From assembly GCA_027012955.1 (NCBI GenBank), contig JALUYL010000080.1, positions 1-34,743 on the forward strand: a stretch of 34,743 nt of DNA, in the 5' to 3' direction. The first letter of the stretch is position 1, and each line of letters begins with the position of its first letter. Under the pieces are notes generated by a model. It was given only the letters and a program-made list of their open reading frames with translations, was not told the DNA's origin and did no database searches. Shown here one piece after another: positions 13,902-22,168 of the stretch. The DNA is from Sulfurovum sp. (GTDB lineage: Bacteria > Campylobacterota > Campylobacteria > Campylobacterales > Sulfurovaceae). The position numbers and the translations under genes are program-made.

Positions 13902-14258
13902 ATGCTTACAAAAGTAGCGCTAGAAGAATTTAAAAATAAATTGTTGGACAGAAGAGTTCAAATAGAGAAAAACCTTAGAGGTACAACGCTTGAGTTAGAT
14001 AGTATGAGAGACTTAGAACTTAACGATGAAGGTGACTATGCTGCTGCTGCTGCAGAAACTGTAGTAGATAGTGCTATTTTAGAACAACAACGTAAAGAAT
14101 TAAACGAGATTGAACTTGCTTTAGATAAAATTAAAAGAAATACTTTCGGTATATGTGAAATGTGTGAAGAACCTATAGGTAGAGCACGCCTAGAGGTGAA
14201 AAACTTTGCACGTTTTTGTATCACATGTCGGGAGATAAACGAAAAAGAATCAAAATAA
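13902..14258 (+). CDS. dksA: DksA/TraR-family zinc-finger transcription factor
   Basis: RNA polymerase secondary-channel regulator of the DksA type, 118 residues, the length of Campylobacterota DksA. An N-terminal coiled coil (about 3-80) carries the tip region LNDEGDYAAAAAE, equivalent to the acidic tip of DksA. The C-terminal zinc finger has two Cys pairs, CEMC and CITC (ICEMCEEPIG ... FCITCREI). Good Shine-Dalgarno (GAGGAAG). Lies between rlmH and the membrane protein in one operon. Confidence 0.9.
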   Translation: MLTKVALEEFKNKLLDRRVQIEKNLRGTTLELDSMRDLELNDEGDYAAAAAETVVDSAILEQQRKELNEIELALDKIKRNTFGICEMCEEPIGRARLEVKNFARFCITCREINEKESK

Positions 14259-14281
14259 CATTCTAACAGTAGGGGGAAACG

Positions 14282-15328
14282 ATGAAACTAGGACTCTATA
14301 TCTTTGCGTCACTTGCACTTATAGCGACTGTGGGGGCATTAACATATACGGTTAATCCAAATTATTATTTGGTAGAAATGATGGGGGTTAACTTTAACTT
14401 TCCTATAGCACTTTGGCTTATCATGCCTATGGTGTTACTCTTGGTTTTTACGCTGTTACATATGTTTTTTTATGGTTTAAAAAACTACTTTTTACTTAAA
14501 AAGTGGAGAAAAGACACCCTCACACTTGAAGATGCACTTTACTGGTCTTTGGTTAACGAACCCAAAGAGCAAAAGTATGCCATCGATGAAGTAGGTGCAT
14601 CTGCTGTACTACTAGCTAAAGCATCCATCAACCTTTCTGATAATGTCGAAGGACTCACGCCTAGACTTGCACGTGTGGTGAACATCATCCAAAAGATTAA
14701 AAATGGCGAATATGTTGATTTGAAAGAACTCAAAATGACAAAAGTCTTTAATCAGGGCAACCCTATATTGGTGCAAAACAGACTGAATTGTCTTGAATCG
14801 AATGACAAGTTTGTAGAGGGTGTGTTGCGTGCGAGTTCAGACTACTCAGAAGTGGTACAAAAAGAAGCGTTAGAAACATTTGCACGAAAAGAAGACTTTA
14901 CCAAAGCACGTAAATATGTAAAAGTATTTGATGTAAAAAACTTTTTAGTGATGCTACAACGTGTGAGTACACAAAATGATTTGGGACTTAGTGCAGACAT
15001 CCTTTCTGAGTTTGTGCATGCATTAGAGTTAAAGTGTGAAGACTACATCCAAATAGCAGTGATTACAAAAAAGTATTTTAAGCCAGAGGAAAACCTTCTT
15101 CTTTTTAGAGAATATCAATCTAAAAATGAAAAGGCACAAAATGCCTACCTTTACTTACTTTTTGAGTATGAACTTATGGAACAAGTTGCTAATTATCTTG
15201 ATGAACACGATGAAAATGACTTTATGAAATTTAGAGCACTGTATACACTCAAAAAAGCGCACAGTAAATTTAAACTGGAAGATATTATAGATATCAAATC
15301 TATTTGTAACGAACAGAGATTTTACTAG
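14282..15328 (+). CDS. Conserved two-helix membrane protein of unknown function
   Basis: 348 residues, function unknown. Two transmembrane helices near the N-terminus (about 4-24 and 43-65, rich in Leu/Met) are followed by a long cytoplasmic part that is helical and repeat-like (VVQKEALETFARKEDFTKAR, LLFREYQSKNEKAQNAYLYL), resembling a TPR/HEAT-like scaffold. Position between dksA and dus matches a conserved membrane protein in C. jejuni (Cj0124c, from memory). The Shine-Dalgarno AGGGGG is strong. Confidence 0.8.
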   Translation: MKLGLYIFASLALIATVGALTYTVNPNYYLVEMMGVNFNFPIALWLIMPMVLLLVFTLLHMFFYGLKNYFLLKKWRKDTLTLEDALYWSLVNEPKEQKYAIDEVGASAVLLAKASINLSDNVEGLTPRLARVVNIIQKIKNGEYVDLKELKMTKVFNQGNPILVQNRLNCLESNDKFVEGVLRASSDYSEVVQKEALETFARKEDFTKARKYVKVFDVKNFLVMLQRVSTQNDLGLSADILSEFVHALELKCEDYIQIAVITKKYFKPEENLLLFREYQSKNEKAQNAYLYLLFEYELMEQVANYLDEHDENDFMKFRALYTLKKAHSKFKLEDIIDIKSICNEQRFY

Positions 15329-15334
15329 CCTTTT

Positions 15335-16285
15335 ATGCCATCTTTAGATTTTTCCAAACCTCTTTATGCCTTAGCCCCTTTGGCGGGCTTTACTGACCTT
15401 CCTTTTCGTTCTGTTGTCAAAAAATTTGGGGTAGACCTTACTGTTTCAGAAATGATAAGCTCCAATGCACTCATACATAATTCTAAAAAAACCTATAAAA
15501 TGCTTGAACGTGCACCTATTGAAAACCCTTACTCCATACAAATAGCAGGCTCTGACCTTGATGTCATTAAGCGTGCAGTAGAAATCATCAATGCGCGTGA
15601 AGATGTGACATGTATAGACTTAAACTGTGGTTGTCCTGCCCCAAAGGTAGTCAATAACCTTCAGGGGTCTTCATTGCTCACTGACCTGCCTCAAATGGCA
15701 AAGGTGATTGAGACTATCAAGAAGTACTCCAACAAAGAGTACACCTCCGTAAAATTTCGTTTAGGATTTAATGAAAAGAACCATGTCGAAATAGCCAAGC
15801 TCTGTGAAGACGCAGGTGCAGACTACATCGCAGTACATGGGCGTACTAGAGCAGGACGATACAAAGCCCCTGTCGATTATGATGCATTGGCAGAAATAAA
15901 GAAAAGCATAGACATCCCTATGTTTGCCAATGGAGACATAGATACCCCAGCCAAAGCCAAATGGGTACGCGAATATACAGGCGCTGATGGCATTATGATA
16001 GGGCGTGCCGCAGTGGGTAAACCATGGATATTTAAGCAAATAAAAGAGGGTATGGATGAACCAACTCCCTTACTCATCTGTGAAGTTGTTTTAGAACATT
16101 TTGACCAGATGATAAAACATTATGATAAGTATGGGGCTATTATCTTTAGAAAAAACCTACACTCTTACTCTAAGGCAGGTTACCCTGGTGCCTCAGCCTT
16201 TAGAAACGATGTTAATCGTATAGAAGACCCGAGAGAGATGAGAGAAGTCATAGAAGCTTTTTTCTCTCAAGATTTTATTGTATAG
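15335..16285 (+). CDS. dus: tRNA-dihydrouridine synthase
   Basis: FMN enzyme reducing uridines in tRNA, 316 residues, closest in style to DusB. N-terminal LAPLAGFTDLPFR binds FMN; catalytic Cys100 is in DLNCGCPAPKVV; then VHGRTRAGRY, PMFANGDIDTPAKA and GIMIGRAAVGKPWIF; the C-terminal helical domain begins near 240. The ATG has no clear Shine-Dalgarno and follows the upstream stop by 6 nt, so translation is probably coupled. Confidence 0.93.
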   Translation: MPSLDFSKPLYALAPLAGFTDLPFRSVVKKFGVDLTVSEMISSNALIHNSKKTYKMLERAPIENPYSIQIAGSDLDVIKRAVEIINAREDVTCIDLNCGCPAPKVVNNLQGSSLLTDLPQMAKVIETIKKYSNKEYTSVKFRLGFNEKNHVEIAKLCEDAGADYIAVHGRTRAGRYKAPVDYDALAEIKKSIDIPMFANGDIDTPAKAKWVREYTGADGIMIGRAAVGKPWIFKQIKEGMDEPTPLLICEVVLEHFDQMIKHYDKYGAIIFRKNLHSYSKAGYPGASAFRNDVNRIEDPREMREVIEAFFSQDFIV

Positions 16286-16303
16286 TTGACGTATATCAAA
16301 TCA

Positions 16304-17593
16304 CTATTTTTCTAAATCTTTCTTTTTTGCTACGAGGTATGCCAGTACAAAGCTGGTCATCACAAAGCCCAAAAAGAGGAAAAATCCTGCTTCCAAATGT
16401 GTGCCGTTTGTTGTGATAATATTGAGTGGGGCGCTTCTTCCTTCTAGATGTTTGAGCTCATTACTTACAACCCCATCCAGCCCTAAGTATGCCATAAAGA
16501 TAGAAACAACAAATACATCTGCCATAGACCATTTGGTAGACTTTAATGCAAAGAAACGTGTAACCGGGTTGTTTCCTATGACACTTTTACTGTAAAAGTA
16601 CATCGTGGTAGCGATGAGTTTTAAAGTAGGGAAGATGATAGAGAACATGACAAGTAATATACCTACAAATATCATTTTAGCTTTACCCGAGTCTAAGAGA
16701 AGGTGTACCAAATCAGAGATACTTTTACTTTGAAAAAATAGAATTTGATTTTCAAAGATGACTTGTTTTTCTAAAATGGTAAAAGAAAGTTTGGAAATCT
16801 TCGCTTCTATGTCAAGCATAGGCATGATGATACCAGAGACAAGCATGGTAATAGTAGTTCCTGAAAGGATGAAAAGGGTTAAGGAATGAAGTGTGCCCTG
16901 TAGAAGTATTAGAATGATGATAAGCGCTGCTACAATGAGCATTTTTTTCATGTAGCTTTCTGTTTGCGCTTTATGGGCTTGTATCTGTGCATCTAAAATG
17001 GTGTTGCATGCTTTCAGTGTGGTGCTTTTGTATTTGTTAAGTACAGCATTGTATGCACGCATGTCTGTGCTTTTTTGAAACTTTTCAGACATAAATTCTT
17101 GAAGTTTTTCTCGCATTACTTTTTTTGCCAAAGCTTGGTTTTCAGGTTTCTCAACTTCTTCCATAACCCTGTCTGTAAACTCTGGAACACGCGCTCTTAA
17201 ATCTTTAAAATCTATAAGAGAATCGGTAATAACTTGTTTGGTAGAACCGATGATACTGTCAAAGAAACCACGTTTTCTATGGTTACGCTCTTTCACGGCG
17301 CGTTCTGCTTCTGAAACCAGTGTATCAATGATGGTTTTAATGTAGCGTTTTACTTCTTCTCTGTTTTCAGTATTGAAGTTAAAGGTTTCTATCTTGTGGT
17401 CTACAATGTGTGTGATTTTTTCTGTCCAGATGTCGGAGTTAAACATACCATACTGGACAGAGTGAAGGGTAGCATAGTCCATTTTATAGGCTTTTGCTTC
17501 TTCTCCTGTTTTGATGATTTGTACAGACATATAGATAAGAATAGCCAACAAGATACCAGACAGTCCCATAAAAAGTTTTTTGATATTTCCCAT
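16304..17593 (-). CDS. PqiA-like membrane protein with N-terminal extension
   Basis: 429 residues from the ATG at 17593; a frame to 17665 exists but lacks a start signal, and the Shine-Dalgarno (AGGGG) is 12 nt from the chosen ATG, so the start is uncertain. The C-terminal 200 residues match the paraquat-inducible protein A family: several transmembrane helices, FPTLKLIATTMYFY and TKWSMADVFVVSIFMAYLGL. PqiA proteins take part in envelope lipid transport with MCE partners. Here an N-terminal helix (about 7-25) is followed by an unusual extracytoplasmic region of about 200 charged helical residues not found in E. coli PqiA. No MCE partner is adjacent. Confidence 0.75.
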   Translation of the reverse strand: MGNIKKLFMGLSGILLAILIYMSVQIIKTGEEAKAYKMDYATLHSVQYGMFNSDIWTEKITHIVDHKIETFNFNTENREEVKRYIKTIIDTLVSEAERAVKERNHRKRGFFDSIIGSTKQVITDSLIDFKDLRARVPEFTDRVMEEVEKPENQALAKKVMREKLQEFMSEKFQKSTDMRAYNAVLNKYKSTTLKACNTILDAQIQAHKAQTESYMKKMLIVAALIIILILLQGTLHSLTLFILSGTTITMLVSGIIMPMLDIEAKISKLSFTILEKQVIFENQILFFQSKSISDLVHLLLDSGKAKMIFVGILLVMFSIIFPTLKLIATTMYFYSKSVIGNNPVTRFFALKSTKWSMADVFVVSIFMAYLGLDGVVSNELKHLEGRSAPLNIITTNGTHLEAGFFLFLGFVMTSFVLAYLVAKKKDLEK

Positions 17594-17652
17594 TTGTAGT
17601 GCATACCCCTTTGTGTTCAATAGTAAAGTATATCGAAAGTAACCAATAAAAA

Positions 17653-17661
17653 TGCTATAAT
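17653..17661 (+). promoter_or_regulatory. Extended -10 promoter of the TauE-like gene
   Basis: TGC followed by TATAAT (17656-17661), an extended -10. The expected transcription start, near 17668, supports translation from the ATG at 17688 rather than the one at 17664. Confidence 0.6.
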
Positions 17662-17687
17662 TCATGGCTTATTTTTGGAGAATATGG

Positions 17688-18428
17688 ATGATAATAGAAC
17701 TTATTTTGGTTGGTGTCTTTATTGGTACGATGTCAGGTTTTTTTGGTGTAGGTGGAGGAATGATACTCGTGCCTATACTTCTAGTACTGGGGTTTGAGAT
17801 AAAAGATGCCATAGGTATCAGTATTATTCAGATGGTCTTTTCTTCGGTTTTTGGTTCTTACTTGAACCATAAAAAAGGTTCACTCATTATAGGTGAGGGT
17901 ATATTTGTTGGTTTTGGTGGGTTTGTTGGAGGTTATATTGGTGGCTATGTGACAGCCTATATTTCCGATGTAGTCTTGCAGTTTTTATTTTTTGCGCTTT
18001 TGATTTTTGCGCTTTTTAGACTTTTCTTTTCTAAAAATCATGAAGATGATTCCCAAACTAAATCACTCTCCAAAGCCTTACTTTTTATCATCGGGTTGGT
18101 GATAGGTATCTTTGCCATCGCCTTGGGGGTGGGAGGGTCTATCATACTTACCCCATTGTTGGTAGGACTTTTACATTATCCTATCAAAAAGGCGGTAAGT
18201 GCAGGACTGTTTTTTGTTGCATTTTCATCTGTAGCAGGGATGATCAGTAGACTAAGTTCAGGCACGATAGACTTTCACTATGGACTGGTAGTCGCCACGG
18301 CTTCTTTGGTAGGCGTGACATTTGGTATTTGGCTAAAAGACCATGTAAGCTCCAAGAATCATAAGCTATCACTGCTTTTTCTTTATCTTCTTGCACTTGG
18401 TATGTTAATTAAAAAAATATACTTTTGA
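17688..18428 (+). CDS. TauE/SafE-family membrane permease
   Basis: Probable anion exporter or permease of the TauE/SafE family (sulfite, sulfoacetate or similar; substrate not decidable), 246 residues. The ATG at 17688 has GGAG 7 nt upstream. Two repeats each carry the glycine-rich family motif: GFFGVGGGMILVPILL (about 14-29) and ALGVGGSIILTPLLVG (about 145-160). About eight transmembrane helices. A sulfite-type exporter would suit a sulfur-oxidising Campylobacterota, which is inference. Confidence 0.85.
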   Translation: MIIELILVGVFIGTMSGFFGVGGGMILVPILLVLGFEIKDAIGISIIQMVFSSVFGSYLNHKKGSLIIGEGIFVGFGGFVGGYIGGYVTAYISDVVLQFLFFALLIFALFRLFFSKNHEDDSQTKSLSKALLFIIGLVIGIFAIALGVGGSIILTPLLVGLLHYPIKKAVSAGLFFVAFSSVAGMISRLSSGTIDFHYGLVVATASLVGVTFGIWLKDHVSSKNHKLSLLFLYLLALGMLIKKIYF

Positions 18429-18469
18429 TTAAATTTCAATAAGCATATTTAAGTACATATTTGTGAAAC

Positions 18470-18512
18470 CTTGATTAATATCAAGAAAACCTGTATACTT
18501 ACTTGGTATCAT
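18470..18512 (+). promoter_or_regulatory. FNR/CRP-type box and promoter of the taxis operon
   Basis: TTGATTAATATCAA (18471-18484) is a perfect match to the FNR consensus TTGAT-N4-ATCAA. TTGATT could also be a -35, with TATACT (18494-18499) 17 nt later. A second -10 candidate TATCAT (18507-18512) would put the box near -41.5, the position of a class II activator. So the box could repress the first promoter or activate the second. Confidence 0.6.
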
Positions 18513-18593
18513 TGATGAATATCTATTTTTAGATATGTGTATTAAACACAAGTCAAACCTATGTATTCGTTGATGCATAAGCAGAACAAGATT

Positions 18594-18688
18594 GTTTTTA
18601 TCATTGAAAAAGCTAAACTTATCGTGAGGTAAGGACAGAAAACTATGGGTCTCATGGAGAGATCGCCAGGTTACCAAAGAGATATAAA
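18594..18688 (+). ncRNA. GEMM-I (c-di-GMP-I) riboswitch upstream of the PAS gene
   Basis: Core elements of the GEMM-I aptamer in order: GCTAAAC (18612-18618); hairpin CTTATC-GTGA-GGTAAG (18618-18633) with a GNRA tetraloop; GGAC then AGAAAACTATGGGTC (18633-18651); hairpin GGTCTC/GAGATC (about 18649-18664); GCCAGGTTACC (18665-18675). A closing stem TTTTTATC/GATATAAA with TTG/CAA is possible. By my alignment to the Vibrio Vc2 aptamer the c-di-GMP-specific G20 is kept, and pairs 21-46 and 22-45 are C-G and U-A. In the leader, CTCTTCAT (18699-18706) could pair with the Shine-Dalgarno ATGAAGGAG (18781-18789), a possible translation switch. Confidence 0.78.
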
Positions 18689-18795
18689 TATGTTTTCTCT
18701 CTTCATTTTCTATGTTATCAATATGTTATTGTTCTTAACTAAACTTTATGGTGCCAGATTATGGTCAAATATTATATATTATGAAGGAGTTTTGT

Positions 18796-19314
18796 ATGGG
18801 AATCACACCAACAGCTGAAGAGCATGAAGTGACTAAAGTTGATATTATCGTCTCTAAAGGAGATGAAAAAGGAGATATCACCTATGCCAATCCAATTTTT
18901 TTCAAACTAGCAGGCTATACACAAGCAGAACTTTTAGAGAAACCTCACTCTATCATACGTCATCCGGATATGCCTAAAATTATTTTCAAATATCTATGGG
19001 ATACTATACAAGCAGGGAACGATGTGAAAGCTTTTGTTAAGAACCTCTGTAAAGATGGTGGTTTTTACTGGGTATTGGCACATGTACGTGTGGCTACAAA
19101 TCCTGATGGTTCATTCAGAAACTATGTTTCTACCAGAAAAGGTATGTCAGCCGCTGCAAGAACAGTGATAGAACCTCTTTATAAAGACCTTTTAGCAGCA
19201 GAAGCGAGTGGTGGTATGGATGCTTCTTTACCTGTGCTTGAAGCATTTCTAAAAGATAACGGTGCGAGTTTAGCAACATTTAATGATGCTATGCAAAAAA
19301 TACAAAACAGTTAA
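18796..19314 (+). CDS. PAS-domain energy-taxis protein (CetB-like)
   Basis: 172 residues from the ATG at 18796 (AAGGAG 6 nt upstream). A single PAS domain of the Aer type fills residues 10-120: DITYANPIFFKLAGYTQAEL, then KPHSIIRHPDMPKIIFKYLW and GFYWVLAHVRV, the FAD-binding style of Aer and of C. jejuni CetB. Like CetB it is a PAS protein with no transmembrane or signalling domain, so it would need a separate CetA-like receptor, not present here. Position behind a c-di-GMP riboswitch and an FNR-type box ties it to motility and redox control. CetB identity is by similarity only. Confidence 0.82.
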   Translation: MGITPTAEEHEVTKVDIIVSKGDEKGDITYANPIFFKLAGYTQAELLEKPHSIIRHPDMPKIIFKYLWDTIQAGNDVKAFVKNLCKDGGFYWVLAHVRVATNPDGSFRNYVSTRKGMSAAARTVIEPLYKDLLAAEASGGMDASLPVLEAFLKDNGASLATFNDAMQKIQNS

Positions 19315-19326
19315 GAAGGATATAAA

Positions 19327-19716
19327 ATGATCGAATTTGAACAATCAATGAAAAAACTACGCTCAGTCAATGGTTACTTGGGGTCTGCTGTCTTGAACTT
19401 CTCTGGTGAGACACTTTACATGGATGAAGAAAATACCTCCGTGGACATTGCATACTCTGCGAGTATTTTCAATGATGCCTTTAGAATGATATCTGAGTCA
19501 TCACTAGATGTTGGATTTGCTGAAGCTTCATTGGTAGAATCACGTACAGAAGATGGTCATGTGTTCCTCATCAACTCGTCTGGAGACAGTGGTGGAGATA
19601 ACTTTTCAAAACTTACAACCTTTGCTATCTTTAGAGATGATGGTAACGTGGCACTGGGTAAGATGATTATGGAAAAAACGGCACAAACGATGTCAAAGGC
19701 TATGACTGAGCTCTAA
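19327..19716 (+). CDS. Roadblock/LC7-like small protein
   Basis: 129 residues, 12 nt after the PAS gene and with its own AAGGA. Pattern: N-terminal helix (SMKKLRSVNGYLGSAVLNFS), strands with GETLYMDEE, a long helix FNDAFRMISESS and a final helix KMIMEKTAQTMSKAM, fitting the Roadblock/LC7 fold. Such proteins often regulate small GTPases or act as polar assembly factors in bacteria. Pairing with a PAS protein suggests they work together. Fold assignment by eye, moderate confidence. Confidence 0.6.
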   Translation: MIEFEQSMKKLRSVNGYLGSAVLNFSGETLYMDEENTSVDIAYSASIFNDAFRMISESSLDVGFAEASLVESRTEDGHVFLINSSGDSGGDNFSKLTTFAIFRDDGNVALGKMIMEKTAQTMSKAMTEL

Positions 19717-19750
19717 GCTTGGTTATAACTGTATGAATGAATATTCAATA

Positions 19751-19773
19751 AAATTCACCTTTTGGGTGGATTT
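19751..19773 (+). terminator. Terminator after the PAS/Roadblock operon
   Basis: AAATTCACC and GGTGGATTT form a 9-bp stem (one G-T pair) around a 5-nt loop, followed by a T-rich stretch. Confidence 0.6.
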
Positions 19774-19802
19774 GTTTGAGTATTTTAATTTAGGAGTCTA
19801 CT

Positions 19803-20339
19803 ATCAAAACATTATATCTTATTCGACATGCCAAATCTGACTGGAGCGATGGCTCTTTAAGTGACTTTGAACGTGGACTTAAAAAACGGGGACATAAGGA
19901 TCTTGATACGATTAGCTCTTATATGTCACTGCAACAATTAAAACCAGACCTCATACTTACAAGTTTGGCACTGCGTGCACAGACTACAGCAGATGAACTA
20001 GGGCAAAAGATAGGCTATGAGGGTCGTATACATTATATGGAAGAACTCTATAACTCACGTCCTGAAACGCTGATGAATGTACTTACTTTACAGGATGATG
20101 GTTATGAAACCATTTTTCTCATAGGACACAACCCAGAACTTACAGAATTTGCTAATTTTTTAGTGCAAGATAATTTTCCTAAGCTTCCGACTCTAGGCGT
20201 GTTGGCTATCAATCTTGACATTGAATCATGGAGTGAGATTCATGAGAAATGTGGAGAGATAGATTTTTTCATACAACCTAAACAGTTTCAATATTATATG
20301 CCAAAGCAGATACGTACAACGTTGGCTAAAAAGAAGTAG
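19803..20339 (+). CDS. sixA: SixA-like phosphohistidine phosphatase with an apparent ATC start
   Basis: Histidine-phosphatase superfamily, 178 residues. The catalytic histidine is in the N-terminal KTLYLIRHAKSDWS; the second conserved histidine is in IFLIGHNPELTEFANFL. E. coli SixA removes phosphate from phosphohistidine on HPt domains or PTS proteins. The reading frame is open only from 19794 (TAG at 19791) and has no ATG, GTG or TTG before the catalytic motif. The expected first codon is ATC at 19803, 6 nt after GGAG (19793-19796). The next ATG (19923) would remove the active site. Either AUC is used or an ATG was lost by mutation or a sequence error. Confidence 0.8.
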   Translation: MKTLYLIRHAKSDWSDGSLSDFERGLKKRGHKDLDTISSYMSLQQLKPDLILTSLALRAQTTADELGQKIGYEGRIHYMEELYNSRPETLMNVLTLQDDGYETIFLIGHNPELTEFANFLVQDNFPKLPTLGVLAINLDIESWSEIHEKCGEIDFFIQPKQFQYYMPKQIRTTLAKKK

Positions 20340-22112
20340 ATGATGAAAGAAGCTTTAAAACCTAAAATAAAAGAACTCTCAGCCCTAATTAATGCCTATG
20401 CAAAGGATAAAAAATCTGCTTCACTTGTTGACGTAGCTACATATTTGGCAAGCTTCTTTGATGCCCAAACGGTAAATTTTTGGACAGTAGATAGTAAAAA
20501 TGAGCTAATAAAACGAATAGATACCGATAAAGAAACAGTACTTTCTTTAGAAGCTAGTCTTATGCAACGCGCTATTGACAGTAAAGAAATATTGATTGAA
20601 AATCATGTCACTAGTGATAAGTATTATAATCAAGTAATTGATAATCCCCAAGAACTTAAAATTAAGGCACTCATGGTGCTACCTATCATTAAAGGTAAAA
20701 ATGTTGTGGCCATTGTGAAGATTTGGAGGGGAATAAGACAACGTAAGGTCTTTGCTAAAAAAGATGAAGAAGCATTGTATGCTTTTGTGCCTATATTACT
20801 CAAAATGTTTGAAGCTGAAGATATTAGCAAAGAAGATTTACTTCAGTTACTAGGTGCAGACTCAGAAAGCAAACCTAAAAAAGTAAATAAAACAGTTAGT
20901 TCTACTAAAAAATCTGTAGAAAGACAAAGTACAGAGAATGAAGCAATAGAAAACCTGGAAAAAGAAATAGCGAAACTGCGTGAAGAAAACCAACTATATA
21001 GAGAAAAAGATAAGCTACAGCAAAAAGAGAGTGTAGCCTATAAAAAATCTATAAAAATGTTAGCTTCAATAGAAGAAAAGCTTAAGAAAAAAGAGGACAT
21101 GCTTTTAGAAGCAAATGATAAATTAAAAATACTGGAAAAATCATATAAAGCGTTAGAGAAGTCGAAGAAAGAGTCTAAAAATAAAGAAAATGAATTGGTT
21201 TTTCAAACCAAGATTGACAAATACGATAAAGAATTGGCTGATTCAAAAGTAAAATATAAAGAGTTGGAAGTCTCTTCTTTAGAGTTATATACAGAATCTC
21301 AACAATACCAAAGTATGATAAAAGAGTTAAAAAAAGATTTACAGTTGATACAAAAAGAAAATGTAGAACTGAATAAAAGTCTAAAAGAGAAAAGTAGTAC
21401 CAAGAGTATTAAGGAGTTAAAGTCAGAAAAGTCTCTTTTGTCTCAGAGTAAAGCAGGGGATGTAGACAGTAATATTGAATTTATCTTGCAACGTGTTGAC
21501 AATAAATTTGCAGAAAATGAACATGCCTATATGCTTTTTGAGCTGATGACCTATGCACTTTCTTCTAAGAAAGGCATTGCCTATATTGAAGAAATGATAG
21601 AAAAATCTAAATTGGTACAGCAAATCATGGATGGGTATTACTTTAAAGGTGATGTGCAAATCCATAATGAAAAGTATCGTATCGTAGATATGGTCAAACA
21701 TATAGAAGGGTATGAAAAAAACATTTTTGCAAAAATGGTGAAGTTTAACATTACTGTAGATGAAACGATGCCGTCGTCTTTGGTTTTTGATGCTTCGAAA
21801 ATGCAAAGTATTATTTTACACCTTTTGATTGACTTGCATCAGTTTATAGACCATAATCAAGATGTTAATGTTCACTTGAATTTTAAGAAAAAGTTTTTAC
21901 ATATTGAAATAGGTGGTACTATTCATCAGCAAAATAGTTTGTTTAAAAAGATGTTTAAACAAACCAAACTTGGTGGTGATGAAAAAGACCGTATTGGGTT
22001 ACAACTGAGCAAAAAAGTTATCGCTCGCCTTAAAGGTGAGATAGATACAGTGTATGAAGATGCGTATTATAAGTTTATTGTGACAGTTCCTACACAAGTC
22101 ATCAAAATGTAA
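20340..22112 (+). CDS. GAF, coiled-coil and degenerate histidine-kinase protein
   Basis: 590 residues, unknown function. Residues 1-155 look like a GAF domain (YLASFFDAQTVNFWTVDSKN, ALMVLPIIKGKNVVAIVKIW). Residues about 195-360 are a long coiled coil rich in Lys/Glu. The C-terminal 200 residues resemble the dimerisation and ATPase parts of a histidine kinase (FDASKMQSIILHLLIDLHQF, then DRIGLQLSKKVIARLKGEID), but there is no H-box, the N-box asparagine is missing and the glycine box is reduced. So it is probably a non-catalytic signalling scaffold. It starts directly after the sixA stop, so a histidine-phosphatase and a pseudokinase are co-transcribed. Confidence 0.75.
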   Translation: MMKEALKPKIKELSALINAYAKDKKSASLVDVATYLASFFDAQTVNFWTVDSKNELIKRIDTDKETVLSLEASLMQRAIDSKEILIENHVTSDKYYNQVIDNPQELKIKALMVLPIIKGKNVVAIVKIWRGIRQRKVFAKKDEEALYAFVPILLKMFEAEDISKEDLLQLLGADSESKPKKVNKTVSSTKKSVERQSTENEAIENLEKEIAKLREENQLYREKDKLQQKESVAYKKSIKMLASIEEKLKKKEDMLLEANDKLKILEKSYKALEKSKKESKNKENELVFQTKIDKYDKELADSKVKYKELEVSSLELYTESQQYQSMIKELKKDLQLIQKENVELNKSLKEKSSTKSIKELKSEKSLLSQSKAGDVDSNIEFILQRVDNKFAENEHAYMLFELMTYALSSKKGIAYIEEMIEKSKLVQQIMDGYYFKGDVQIHNEKYRIVDMVKHIEGYEKNIFAKMVKFNITVDETMPSSLVFDASKMQSIILHLLIDLHQFIDHNQDVNVHLNFKKKFLHIEIGGTIHQQNSLFKKMFKQTKLGGDEKDRIGLQLSKKVIARLKGEIDTVYEDAYYKFIVTVPTQVIKM

Positions 22113-22168
22113 AGTGCTTTATCTCTTTTTTGTTGTAAAATATTGTTTTTAACAATAAGAGGAACTTT

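Noticed and set aside
18429-18677. Minus-strand ORF of 82 residues in the leader of the PAS gene
   Set aside because: It covers the FNR-type box and the riboswitch, has no Shine-Dalgarno and no family resemblance; the RNA explanation is much better.
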